A DNA stretch of 64,000 bases from Tropicimonas sp. IMCC34043 (GTDB lineage Bacteria > Pseudomonadota > Alphaproteobacteria > Rhodobacterales > Rhodobacteraceae). Shown piece after piece: positions 35,260 through 43,731 of the stretch. Below the pieces are notes generated by a model. It was not told where the DNA came from and ran no database searches. It saw only the letters and a program-made list of their open reading frames with translations. How positions within the stretch are numbered: position 1 is the first letter of the stretch; each line of letters starts with the position of its first letter. The position numbers and the translations under genes are program-made. Location: assembly GCF_003390845.1 (NCBI RefSeq), contig NZ_QMEK01000004.1:186001-250000 (forward strand). Direction: 5' to 3'.

Positions 35260-38200
35260 ATGAACAAAGATCCCCGATTCATCCACCTTCGCCTTCACAC
35301 CGAATATTCGCTTCTTGAAGGCGCGGTTCGGGTCAAGAAACTTCCGGGGCTTGTGGCCGGGATGGGCATGCCGGCGGTTGCCGTGACCGACACCGACAAC
35401 ATGTTCGGCGCGCTCGAATTCTCGGTGACGGCCACCGCCAACGGGGTCCAGCCGATCCTCGGCTGTCAGGTCAGTCTTGGCTACGAGCCGACCCTGCCCG
35501 GGCAGAAGCCGGTTCCGCCGGCGCCGATCGTCCTGCTGGCGCAGGACGATGCCGGTTATGGCAATCTGCTGAAGCTGAATTCGTGCCTTTATTTGCGCGG
35601 TGACGGCCAGCTGCCGCATGTGACGCCCGAGGATATCGAACGGCATGCCGCCGGGCTGATCTGTCTGACGGGCGGTCCGGACGGCCCGCTTGGCCGGTTG
35701 GTGCGCGCGGGGCATCCCGAAACCGCCGAGATCTTGCTGGCGCGGTTGTCCGCGGCGTTTGCGGACAGGCTTTATGTCGAGTTGCAGCGCCATCCCGGCG
35801 AAGACGGGCTTCCCGGGGCCGAGGTGCAGACCGAACGGTTCTTTGTCGAGACCGCCTATGCACGGGGCCTGCCGCTGGTTGCCACCAACGACGTCTATTT
35901 CCCCGATTCCTCGTATTACGAGGCGCATGACGCGTTGATCTGCATTGCCGAGGGCGCCTATGTCGACCAGCAGCAGCCGCGCCGGCGGCTGACGCCGCAG
36001 CACTATCTGAAAACGCCCGAAGAAATGGCGACGCTGTTTGCCGATCTGCCCGAGGCGCTGGAAAACACGGTCGAGATCGCGCGGCGCTGCGCGGTCATGG
36101 CCGAAAGGCGCAAGCCGATCCTGCCGACCTTTGCCGAGAACGAGGTGGCCGAGTTGCGCCGGCAGGCCCATGAGGGGCTGGCCGAGCGGCTGAAGGTCAT
36201 TCCCCATGCCGCCCCGGTCGAGGAATATGAGGCACGGCTGGAATTTGAGCTTGGGATCATCGAGTCGATGGGGTTCCCGGGCTATTTCCTGATCGTTGCA
36301 GATTTCATCAAATGGGCCAAGGCGCAGGGTATTCCGGTCGGGCCCGGGCGGGGGTCTGGTGCGGGCAGTCTGGTTGCCTATGCGCTGACCATCACCAACC
36401 TCGATCCGCTGCGCTACAGCCTGCTGTTCGAGCGGTTCCTGAACCCCGAGCGGGTGTCGATGCCCGACTTCGACATCGACTTCTGCATGGATCGCCGGGA
36501 AGAGGTGATCCACTACGTTCAGGGAAAATACGGCAAGGACAAGGTGGGCCAGATCATCACCTTCGGCGCGCTGTTGTCGAAGGCTGCGGTGCGCGACGTC
36601 GGTCGCGTGCTGCAGATGCCTTTCGGTCAGGTCGACCGGCTGTCCAAGATGATCCCGGTCGAGGGCGTGAAGCCGGTGTCGATCGAGAAGGCGCTGGCGA
36701 CCGAAGAGCGTCTGCGCGAGGCCGCGAAATCCGAAGAGGTGGTGGACCGGCTGCTGACCTATGGCCAGAAGGTCGAGGGGTTGTTGCGCAACGCCTCGAC
36801 CCATGCCGCGGGGGTGGTGATCGGCGACCGGCCGCTCGACGCGCTGGTGCCGCTTTACCAGGATCCGCGCTCGGACATGCCGGCAACCCAGTTCAACATG
36901 AAATGGGTCGAACAGGCAGGGCTGGTGAAGTTCGACTTTCTCGGGCTGAAGACGCTGACGGTGATCCAGAACGCGATCGACCTGCTGCGGGCGCGCGGGG
37001 TCGAGATCGACATCGACCACATTCCGCTCGACGATCCGAAAGCCTATGAGCTTTACGCCACGGCGAAGACCGTCGCGGTGTTCCAGGTGGAAAGCTCGGG
37101 CATGATGGATGCGCTGCGCCGGATGAAGCCGACCTGTATCGAGGACATCGTGGCGTTGGTGGCGCTCTATCGTCCGGGCCCGATGGAGAACATCCCGACC
37201 TATTGCGAGGTCAAGAACGGGCTGCGCGAGATTACCTCGATCCACCCGACCATCGACCACATCCTGAAGGAAACCCAAGGGATCATCGTCTATCAGGAAC
37301 AGGTGATGCAGATCGCTCAGGTGATGGGGGGCTACAGCCTTGGCGGCGCCGACCTGTTGCGCCGCGCCATGGGCAAGAAGATCGCCGAAGAGATGGCCAA
37401 GGAGCGCCCGAAATTCGTCGAGGGCGCCAAGAAGACCCACGGCATCGATGCGAGGAAGGCGACCGAAGTCTTCGATCTGCTTGAAAAATTCGCCAATTAT
37501 GGCTTCAACAAGTCCCACGCCGCTGCCTATGCCGTGGTCAGCTATCAGACGGCCTGGCTGAAGGCCAACCATCCGGTCGAGTTCATGGCCGCGGTCATGA
37601 ACTGCGACATCCACCTGACCGAAAAGCTTGCGGTCTATGCAGAGGAAGTCCGCCGGGGTCTGGGGATCGAGATCGTGCCGCCCTGCGTCAACCGCTCGAT
37701 CACCTCGTTCGGGGTCGAGGATGGCAAGATCCTGTATGCCTTGGCCGCACTGAAAAATGTCGGGGCCGAGGCGATGCGGCTGATCGTCGAGGCGCGCGGC
37801 CAGACCCCGTTCGTCAGCCTGTTCGATTTCGCCCGCCGGGTCGATCTGAAGCATGTCGGAAAGCGGCCGCTCGAGATGCTGGCGCGCTCGGGAGCCTTCG
37901 ACGTGCTCGACCGCAACCGTCACCGGGTGCTGAAATCGCTCGATGCGCTGGTGGCCTGGTCGGCGGCCGTGCATGACCAGCGCGGTTCGAACCAGGTGTC
38001 GCTGTTCGGGGAATCGGGCGACGACCTGCCCGAGCCGCGGCTGCCGGAGATGCCAGACTGGTTGCCGAACGAACGGCTGGCCGAGGAACACGCCGCCATC
38101 GGATTTTACCTGTCGGGTCATCCGCTGGACGACTACATGGGGATGCTGCGGCGCCGCGATGTGCTGACGCTTGCCCAGGTGACCGAGCGGGTCAAGAGCG

Positions 38201-38724
38201 GCCCCGCTGTGGTCAAGATGGCCGGGGCCGTTTCCGGACGGCAGGAGCGCAAGTCGGCCCGCGGCAACCGTTTCGCCTTTGTGCAGATGTCCGATCCGAC
38301 CGGGCTTTATGAGGTCACGGTGTTTTCCGACACGCTGGAGAAGGCACGCGACATCCTTGAACCCGGGCAGAATGTCGTCATCACCGCCGAGGCGACCTTC
38401 GAAAGCGAACAGCTGAAGCTTTTGTGCAAGGGCGCGCGTCCGGTCGATGCCATCGCCGGTGGCAGCGCCGGGCGCGGGTCTGGCGGGTTTTGCCTGTTCC
38501 TCAATTCGGCGCAGGCGCTGCCGGTCGTCGAATCGATCCTGCGCCGAACCGTCGAGGCTGGCCCGGTTCGCCTGAAGGGGCTGATCCAGGTGACATTGCT
38601 CGATCCCGGCCTGCCGGGCGAGGTCGATATGGCGCTGGGCGAAGACCTGCCGATCAGCCCGCAGGTGCGTGGCGCGCTCAAGTCCGTGCCGGGGGTGGTG
38701 ACGGTCGAGGATCTGGACGCCTGA
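35260..38724 (+). CDS. dnaE: DNA polymerase III alpha subunit
   Basis: The 1154-aa replicative polymerase has an N-terminal PHP domain (FIHLRLHTEYSLLEGA, AVTDTDNMFG), the palm motif PDFDIDFCMDRR with catalytic aspartates, GPGRGSGAGSLVAYAL, fingers (GFNKSHAAAYAVVSYQTAWLK), a clamp-binding motif QVSLFG and a C-terminal OB fold. Length and order fit a DnaE1-type enzyme, the main polymerase, rather than DnaE2. The ATG at 35260 has only a weak Shine-Dalgarno-like sequence upstream. The 286-base gap from xdhA (divergent) must hold both promoters. Confidence 0.97.
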   Translation: MNKDPRFIHLRLHTEYSLLEGAVRVKKLPGLVAGMGMPAVAVTDTDNMFGALEFSVTATANGVQPILGCQVSLGYEPTLPGQKPVPPAPIVLLAQDDAGYGNLLKLNSCLYLRGDGQLPHVTPEDIERHAAGLICLTGGPDGPLGRLVRAGHPETAEILLARLSAAFADRLYVELQRHPGEDGLPGAEVQTERFFVETAYARGLPLVATNDVYFPDSSYYEAHDALICIAEGAYVDQQQPRRRLTPQHYLKTPEEMATLFADLPEALENTVEIARRCAVMAERRKPILPTFAENEVAELRRQAHEGLAERLKVIPHAAPVEEYEARLEFELGIIESMGFPGYFLIVADFIKWAKAQGIPVGPGRGSGAGSLVAYALTITNLDPLRYSLLFERFLNPERVSMPDFDIDFCMDRREEVIHYVQGKYGKDKVGQIITFGALLSKAAVRDVGRVLQMPFGQVDRLSKMIPVEGVKPVSIEKALATEERLREAAKSEEVVDRLLTYGQKVEGLLRNASTHAAGVVIGDRPLDALVPLYQDPRSDMPATQFNMKWVEQAGLVKFDFLGLKTLTVIQNAIDLLRARGVEIDIDHIPLDDPKAYELYATAKTVAVFQVESSGMMDALRRMKPTCIEDIVALVALYRPGPMENIPTYCEVKNGLREITSIHPTIDHILKETQGIIVYQEQVMQIAQVMGGYSLGGADLLRRAMGKKIAEEMAKERPKFVEGAKKTHGIDARKATEVFDLLEKFANYGFNKSHAAAYAVVSYQTAWLKANHPVEFMAAVMNCDIHLTEKLAVYAEEVRRGLGIEIVPPCVNRSITSFGVEDGKILYALAALKNVGAEAMRLIVEARGQTPFVSLFDFARRVDLKHVGKRPLEMLARSGAFDVLDRNRHRVLKSLDALVAWSAAVHDQRGSNQVSLFGESGDDLPEPRLPEMPDWLPNERLAEEHAAIGFYLSGHPLDDYMGMLRRRDVLTLAQVTERVKSGPAVVKMAGAVSGRQERKSARGNRFAFVQMSDPTGLYEVTVFSDTLEKARDILEPGQNVVITAEATFESEQLKLLCKGARPVDAIAGGSAGRGSGGFCLFLNSAQALPVVESILRRTVEAGPVRLKGLIQVTLLDPGLPGEVDMALGEDLPISPQVRGALKSVPGVVTVEDLDA

Positions 38725-38827
38725 TGCCGAAATCGCCCTTGTGCCCCGATTGCCGAGGGCAGGCCGAGGCGATACGCGAGGGGTCCGGCGCCGCGGGCGC
38801 TGCGCCTGAATAAAGGAGGGGACGCCG

Positions 38828-39436
38828 ATGATCCGATCCGCAGCCGGCCGCCTGGCAGGCGCGCTGCTGGTTCTTCTGCTGGCCCTGCCGGCGCCGGCGG
38901 ACGAGGCGCGCGGCCTTGGCAAGCTGTTCCGAAAGCGCGCGCCCGCGGTCTCCGGGCAAGCCGCCGGGGATGAGACCGGGGGCGGGGTCGAGGACGAGGG
39001 CGGGCCGGTTGTCAAGGTTTGCGGGGTCAAGGGCAGGTCGCTTGGTCGCAAGGTGGCCGATGCGCCGGGCGGCTGGTCGCTTCATGATCCCGCGCCGGGC
39101 GCCATGTCGGTGCGCGCCTTTGCCATCACCGGCTTCAAGGACCGCTGCGCCCGCCAGATAACCGGCGCAGTCGCGGTCTTCGGGTCGAGCGAGCTTTACG
39201 AAGTTCTTCACTTCGGTACGCTCGGGCGGCGTCACAGGGAAGACCCGGTCGCGGTGGCCTATGCCAAGCTGCGCGCCGGGGCTTGCGGCACCGCAACCGG
39301 CCGCTGCCCGCCGCGCGGGCAGGCGGCCCTCAGCCGCAATGTCGTCTTCGTCACAATCTATCCCAGCGCCGGCAGCATCGAGCATATCGACCTGCTGCTG
39401 AGCCGCGGTCGGCTGCTGGCGATCACGCAGCGCTGA
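38828..39436 (+). CDS. Secreted protein of unknown function
   Basis: The 202-aa protein has a signal peptide (RLAGALLVLLLALPAPADEARG) and a mature domain with four cysteines (VKVCGVKG, FKDRCARQ, GACGTATGRC) that could form disulfides; the centre reads FAITGFKDRCARQITGAVAVFGSSELYEVLHFG. I do not recognise a named family; it looks like a conserved exported protein of Rhodobacterales. A GGAGGGG site lies 6-12 bases before the ATG. The 103-base gap after dnaE contains no clear terminator, so co-transcription is possible. Confidence 0.65.
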   Translation: MIRSAAGRLAGALLVLLLALPAPADEARGLGKLFRKRAPAVSGQAAGDETGGGVEDEGGPVVKVCGVKGRSLGRKVADAPGGWSLHDPAPGAMSVRAFAITGFKDRCARQITGAVAVFGSSELYEVLHFGTLGRRHREDPVAVAYAKLRAGACGTATGRCPPRGQAALSRNVVFVTIYPSAGSIEHIDLLLSRGRLLAITQR

Positions 39437-39460
39437 CGCCTGGTCGCTCCGGCAGCGGCC

Positions 39461-39967
39461 TCAACCGACCTCGGCGCCGACCAGATCCGCAGGCGCCAGC
39501 ATATAGGCCTTGCCGAAACCGCCGTTCAGAAACCCGCGGAGGATGGCAAACCGGACAAAGCCGAAATCGGGGAAATCGACATAGAGCCGGGCCTTCGGGT
39601 GGTCGCGCAGCCAGTCGGCGCGCAGTTCGGATAGCGTCGGATCCGCAGGTCCGACGAATTTCGCCACGCATTGCAGGGTCAATCGGGGATGGCTCAACGG
39701 ATCTCCCCGTGGCCCCGGCTCGCCCAAAAGCAGCGAGGCGGCCGGATCGGCCGTCAGCGCCCCGGTGTGCTGCGCAAGCGTCGAAATCAAGGTGAGCGGC
39801 ACGCCATCGCGCGCGGTCCCGATCGCCACCCGTGTGACCATCGGCGCGCCGGAACCGGGTTCGATCACACCGAGCGCGGCAAAGCGCGCGCCGGCGATCA
39901 GGCGGCGTGCAAGGGTGCGTGCCTCGGCGTCGGTGGGGCGGATCGGATCGGTCGGCTTGTCGGTCAT
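39461..39967 (-). CDS. Pyridoxamine 5'-phosphate oxidase-like FMN-binding protein (HugZ-type)
   Basis: The 168-aa split-barrel protein resembles the PNPOx/HugZ group: ARTLARRLIAGARFAALGVIEPGSGAPMVTRVAIGTARDG, LISTLAQHTGALTADPAASLLLGEPGPRGDPLSHPRLTLQ and a C-terminal YVDFPDFGFVRFAI. Members bind FMN or haem and often use a flavin or degrade haem. It has no neighbours in its direction and converges on the secreted-protein gene with a 24-base gap. Confidence 0.82.
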   Translation of the reverse strand: MTDKPTDPIRPTDAEARTLARRLIAGARFAALGVIEPGSGAPMVTRVAIGTARDGVPLTLISTLAQHTGALTADPAASLLLGEPGPRGDPLSHPRLTLQCVAKFVGPADPTLSELRADWLRDHPKARLYVDFPDFGFVRFAILRGFLNGGFGKAYMLAPADLVGAEVG

Positions 39968-40116
39968 TTGCTGCCTTGCGTCGCTCTTGTTTGCCGCTCA
40001 GGGTAGCGTGCAAGGGCAGGGGGACGAAAGGGGGGGGAATGGGACGGGCCATGCAGGGGGCGGCTGCCGATCGCTATGCGACGCAGTCGGCGCGCCACGT
40101 TTCTTCACCGGTTTAC

Positions 40117-40130
40117 CTGACCTGAATCAA
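40117..40130 (+). promoter_or_regulatory. Candidate FnrL/CRP-type box upstream of uspA
   Basis: CTGAC-CTGA-ATCAA matches the FNR consensus TTGAT-N4-ATCAA at eight of ten defined positions, including a perfect right half. It is centred about 58 bases upstream of the uspA ATG, where it could act as an activator site in low oxygen. Confidence 0.4.
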
Positions 40131-40181
40131 GGCGTTCTGCGCCGTCTTGGGCTAGTCTCATCTCACCAAGGAGAATCCGTC

Positions 40182-40589
40182 ATGTACAAAAACGTTCTTG
40201 TTCCCGTTTCCTTCGAAGCTGACCGGAACGCACGCCAGGCGATGGTTATCGCCCAGTCCATCCGTGACCCGGACGGCAAGATCACCCTGCTTCATGTGAT
40301 GGAACACCTGCCGCAATACGCCACCGAGTATCTGCCGCCCGACCATATCGACCGGGCGCGCGAAGATGTCGCCTCAGGTCTGTCGGCCTTGTCCGCGGGC
40401 GTCGACAACGCCGAGGTGGTGGTGGTCGAGGGGCATTCGGCCCGCACGATCCTCGACTATGCCGACGAAGTGGGGACCGACTGCATCGTGATTGCGTCGC
40501 ACCGGCCCGGCATGCAGGACTATTTCCTTGGGTCGACCGCCGCCCGCGTGGTGCGTCATGCCAAATGCGCGGTTCACGTCGTCCGCTGA
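40182..40589 (+). CDS. Universal stress protein, UspA family (first copy)
   Basis: The 135-aa single Usp domain has the N-terminal strand NVLVPVSFE, ITLLHVMEHLP, and the C-terminal nucleotide-loop region DCIVIASHRPGMQDYFLGSTAARVVRHAKCAVHVVR. The usual ATP-binding G-2x-G-9x-G-(S/T) loop is modified (SHRPGMQDYFLGST). AAGGAGAAT precedes the ATG. It is closely related to the second copy at 42025, which shares the SGHRPGxQDFLLGSTAAxVVRHA segment, indicating local duplication. Confidence 0.9.
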   Translation: MYKNVLVPVSFEADRNARQAMVIAQSIRDPDGKITLLHVMEHLPQYATEYLPPDHIDRAREDVASGLSALSAGVDNAEVVVVEGHSARTILDYADEVGTDCIVIASHRPGMQDYFLGSTAARVVRHAKCAVHVVR

Positions 40590-40685
40590 ACCTGACGCTT
40601 GCGGTTTCCTCTGCCCGCCGTGACCGCTAGTCTGCGCCGCGACGGGCAATCCTGCCCGACCTTCCGATTGGCTGAAAGGGCGGCA

Positions 40686-41531
40686 ATGCGCGGCACCGAA
40701 ACGGACCTGCGGCAATTGATCGAGGGCGGCACCACCGCCCGGGGCGAGCCTGTGTCGAAGCTTGGCTATTTCTGCGCACCGTTCCGGCCCGCGGCGGGCC
40801 CTTTTGCAGACGATGTGATCAAGGTCTATCGCTCGCGCGCCAGCGCGGCCGAGCTTGATCGGCTGGCCATCGCCCATGCGGCCTATGTTGCTGCGATCCG
40901 CGACAGTGGCGTGACATTGCCCGAGACCCACTTCCTGCTGCTGGAAACCGAAGGCGCCCGGGTGCCGGTCGTCGTGCAGGCGGCGCTGCCGCCCGAAAGC
41001 ATGATGCGCCCGCAGATGATCGCGGCCGACCTCGACGGAGCGCTGGCGCTGATGGAGGCCGCGGGCGAGGTCATTGCCACCTTCTGGGCTGCGGTCGCCG
41101 ACCGCCCCGAACGCATCGGGTTTCACCCCTCGATCCGCAACCTTGCGGTGATCGACGGGCAGGGGATATTCTTCGACACCTTCCCGCCGCTGATCGGCTA
41201 TTCGCGCGACGAGATGGGGCGGCTGCTGATCACCTATTCGGGCTCGGCACTGATGCGGATGGTGGGTCCGCTGCTGCGCGCGCGGGTGACCGGGATCCAG
41301 GACGAATGGTATTCACCGCCCGAGACCCTGATAGGGCTTGTCGGCAGTGCCTGCAGGCTGCGCCCCGAGGATGCCGCGGCCTTCCTTGACTGGGGGCGCG
41401 ACTTTGCCGGCCGCCGCATGCAAGCCCATGCCGGGGCGATTATCGAGGGGCTCGCGCGTCCGCCGCGCCTGCCAGGGTACTGGACCGCAGCGCGCCGGCT
41501 GCTGGGCCTTGAAGGCCAGCCCAATATCTGA
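40686..41531 (+). CDS. Protein of unknown function, possibly phosphotransferase (APH)-like
   Basis: The 281-aa cytoplasmic protein has no signal peptide or membrane helix. Two stretches recall aminoglycoside-phosphotransferase-like kinases: DVIKVYRSRASAAELDRL, where a lysine could bind ATP, and GFHPSIRNLAVIDGQGIFFDTFPPLIG, which resembles the HxDxxxxN...IDxxx catalytic and metal segment although the first aspartate is missing. I do not recognise a named family. It lies between two uspA genes, so a stress or regulatory role is plausible but unproven. The ATG at 40686 is preferred to 40599 because coding character starts there. Confidence 0.6.
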   Translation: MRGTETDLRQLIEGGTTARGEPVSKLGYFCAPFRPAAGPFADDVIKVYRSRASAAELDRLAIAHAAYVAAIRDSGVTLPETHFLLLETEGARVPVVVQAALPPESMMRPQMIAADLDGALALMEAAGEVIATFWAAVADRPERIGFHPSIRNLAVIDGQGIFFDTFPPLIGYSRDEMGRLLITYSGSALMRMVGPLLRARVTGIQDEWYSPPETLIGLVGSACRLRPEDAAAFLDWGRDFAGRRMQAHAGAIIEGLARPPRLPGYWTAARRLLGLEGQPNI

Positions 41532-41617
41532 GCCCGATATCCGCGGTGGTGCGGATGGTTGATGTTTAGCTCCGGCACTATCTGCTTTAGGCTGGAGGCG
41601 GTTGAAGGGAGAGAGCC

Positions 41618-41938
41618 ATGTTACAGATAGCCAGCGCGAATACCTGCCAGACCGTCATAACGACCTTCGAGATGACGCCCGGCACCTGTCAGGACCTTTT
41701 GGAGGAACTGACCGATGCCTACGACAACTTCATCTCGAAACAGCCCGGTTTCATCGCCGCCGGTCTGCACGTGAACGACGCCCAGACCCGGATCGCCAAT
41801 TACTCGCAGTGGGAGCGGCGCGAGGATTTTCAGGCGACGCTGCGCAGCGAGGAAATGCGCCGCCGCAACCGCCGGATCCACGATCTTTGCCGCAGCTTCG
41901 AGCCGGTGATGTACGATGTCGTGGCAAGTTTCGGCTGA
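41618..41938 (+). CDS. Antibiotic-biosynthesis-monooxygenase-fold (ABM) protein
   Basis: The 106-aa protein has the dimeric alpha/beta-barrel ABM pattern: an initial strand VITTFEMTPGT, helix CQDLLEELTDAYDNFISKQPGF, strand AAGLHVNDAQTRIANYSQWERREDFQATL. Related small proteins include quinol monooxygenases and stress proteins of uncertain substrate. GGGAGAG lies upstream of the ATG. It precedes the second uspA by 86 bases. Confidence 0.8.
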   Translation: MLQIASANTCQTVITTFEMTPGTCQDLLEELTDAYDNFISKQPGFIAAGLHVNDAQTRIANYSQWERREDFQATLRSEEMRRRNRRIHDLCRSFEPVMYDVVASFG

Positions 41939-42024
41939 GCGCCAAGCTGTCTCATGGCGCCCGCGGCTGAGCAATGCCAGCATCGGCCCCCGGCCATCAA
42001 GGCTGTCTTCAACGGAGATCGACC

Positions 42025-42432
42025 ATGTTCAAGAGGCTCCTCGTTCCTCTGGCTTTCGAGGAAGGCCACGACCCGACACCAGCGCTTGAGCTTGCGCAAC
42101 GGCTTGCGGCCGATCAGCCCGAGATCGTCTTGCTGCATGTGGTCGAACCGGTGCCGCCCTATGCCATCCACTACATTCCCGAAGACCTTGTGGCCGCGAC
42201 GCGCGATGGGGTGCGGGCCGAGCTTGACCGGCTTGCCGCCGGACTGACCGGCGGCCGGGGCGAGCTTGTCGAAGGCCACCCGGGGCGGGCGATCCTTGAG
42301 ACGGCAGAGGCTTTGGGCACCGATTGCATCGTCATATCGGGCCATCGTCCGGGGGTGCAGGATTTTCTGCTCGGCAGCACCGCGGCCCATGTCGTCCGCC
42401 ACGCCCCCTGCTCGGTCATGGTCTTGCGCTAG
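42025..42432 (+). CDS. Universal stress protein, UspA family (second copy)
   Basis: This is a 135-aa single-domain Usp protein (LLVPLAFEEGHDP, IVLLHVVEPVPPYA, LGTDCIVISGHRPGVQDFLLGSTAAHVVRHAPCSVMVLR) closely matching the copy at 40182 in its second half. ACGGAGATC precedes the ATG. Its last two thirds are the source of a decayed duplicate at 43061-43313. It is followed on the opposite strand by a small membrane-protein gene, an arrangement also duplicated. Confidence 0.9.
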   Translation: MFKRLLVPLAFEEGHDPTPALELAQRLAADQPEIVLLHVVEPVPPYAIHYIPEDLVAATRDGVRAELDRLAAGLTGGRGELVEGHPGRAILETAEALGTDCIVISGHRPGVQDFLLGSTAAHVVRHAPCSVMVLR

Positions 42433-42555
42433 CAGGCCCCACGGCCGGCGTGCGCCACGGGGAATGTCGGCCGTTTCAGCACTTGGCGACTGACGCTGGA
42501 GAGAAGGCCGTTCTTTCGCCCTCTGATAGACACATCTGACCGGATTCGAGCCCGC

Positions 42556-42813
42556 TCAGCCAGACCGGGGTTCGGATCGCGACATATCCTTGGACTTTCC
42601 GGTCTGCTGCGCCATTTTCTTGGCCGCAGATGTCTTCTGCTGTGCCTTCGACGCAAGATGGTCACGCAGCAGGACCCAGCCCGTCAGCAAGAACACGGAT
42701 ATCGTCCCAGAGCCGATATAGACCAGAACGGCGTCCAGAATCCCGGCGCCGAGCACAAGCGACGCAATGGTGGTGCAGATCGCAATCAGCGTTGATGCAA
42801 GCAAAATTCCCAC
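42556..42813 (-). CDS. Small two-helix membrane protein, paralogue 1
   Basis: The 85-aa protein starts with a GTG (GILLASTLIAICTTIASLV) preceded by GGAAGAACC, has two hydrophobic helices (about residues 3-22 and 26-48, with GILDAVLVYIGSGT between) and a basic, polar tail with QQKTSAAKKM. It is clearly homologous to the proteins at 43495 and 45067: all share GIL(L/F)A-x-T-x-x-AIC, a Gly-Ser/Thr-Gly turn and GW(V/I)(L)LR. The family is not recognised. It is convergent with the uspA gene at 42025. Confidence 0.7.
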   Translation of the reverse strand: MGILLASTLIAICTTIASLVLGAGILDAVLVYIGSGTISVFLLTGWVLLRDHLASKAQQKTSAAKKMAQQTGKSKDMSRSEPRSG

Positions 42814-43060
42814 GGTTCTTCCCAGATGTGGTTAGCGGGAGCAAACTGCTCGAATACCTGAATTGGGCGCCAACAACCTACTCACGCTGCACCGACTACG
42901 ATGTGGTTCGCGAAGTAGCGAAAACGTTGCTAACACCAAATTCTCAAGTGTCTGCAACCTATAGTTGAATTGCCTATCGCGTTGCTTTGCCGCGTACAAC
43001 AGCTTTTCGCGGAGCTTTGTCTTCTACAACGTTTTTTTTCCCGAGAGGGGATTTTCGGAA

Positions 43061-43313
43061 CCAAAGAGGAATGGCCGCGACGCGTGATTGGGTGCCAGGC
43101 CGGACTTAATCGCCTTGGTATCGGGCTGACCCGCGGCCGCGACGAACCTGTCGACGGCCACCCGGGGCAGAAGATACTTGAGATGGCTATGGTTTTGGGC
43201 GCCGATTGCAGCGTCATATCGGGCCACCGTCCAGACGTGCAGGATTTTCTGCCATGCAGCACCGCGTGCCATGTCGTCCGCCGCGCCCCTGTTCGGTCAT
43301 GGTTCTGCGTTAG
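43061..43313 (+). pseudogene. Decayed third uspA copy
   Basis: The segment translates to EEWPRRVIGCQAGLNRLGIGLTRGRDEP... GADCSVISGHRPDVQDFLPCSTACHVVRRAP, matching residues about 60-130 of the uspA at 42025. The N-terminal half is missing, the nucleotide loop is damaged (LPCSTACH against LLGSTAAH), and one base is lost in the CGCCCCTGTTC segment near 43287, so the old stop (TAG at 43311-43313) is out of frame. Nucleotide similarity to 42180-42430 is evident. It is a duplicate in decay. Confidence 0.8.
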
Positions 43314-43494
43314 CCGGCCTTGCGGCTTATGTGTGTCGCGCACGCTGTCGGACGTTTCAGCATTTGATGCCTGACGCTCTCGCGAAGATTGTTCGCGTGT
43401 TCTTCGTCGAACCCCAGCGGACCGGGTATCGGATGGCTTGGACAGACCAGGCCCGGATTACGGCACGGCCTTGGACTTTCCTTACGGGAACAAT

Positions 43495-43731
43495 TCAATC
43501 GTGGACGATCGGCAGGAACATGAGCTTTGACGCCAAGTCCCGTTTCTTCGTTTTCGGCTGTGCTGTCGAAGCAATATGGTCGCGCAGCAGCACCCAGCCC
43601 AACAGCGCAAAGACAGCAGTTGTCCCGGAGCCAATATAGACGAGGACAGCAATCAGAATTCCGCTGTCCAACAAAACGGCAACAATCGTTGCGCAGATCG
43701 CGACAAGCGTCGCGGCAAACAAGATACCCAC
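43495..43731 (-). CDS. Small two-helix membrane protein, paralogue 2
   Basis: The 78-aa protein (from the GTG at 43731, with GGAG 6 bases upstream, aligning with the starts of its paralogues) has two hydrophobic helices, GILFAATLVAICATIVAVLL and ILIAVLVYIGSGTTAVFALLGWVLL, and a polar tail ending MFLPIVHD. A longer start (GTG at 43743) is also open. It follows the decayed uspA in the same convergent layout as paralogue 1 follows its intact uspA, so gene pair and spacing were duplicated together. Confidence 0.65.
   Translation of the reverse strand: MGILFAATLVAICATIVAVLLDSGILIAVLVYIGSGTTAVFALLGWVLLRDHIASTAQPKTKKRDLASKLMFLPIVHD

Noticed and set aside
38724-38813. A 29-codon frame starting at the dnaE stop (PKSPLCPDCRGQAEA...)
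   Set aside because: Too short, no ribosome site of its own beyond the dnaE end and no known counterpart; the TGATG junction alone is not enough.
35227-39051. A 1274-codon minus-strand frame opposite dnaE
   Set aside because: Low-complexity Arg/His/Gly-rich translation with no motifs; shadow of dnaE.
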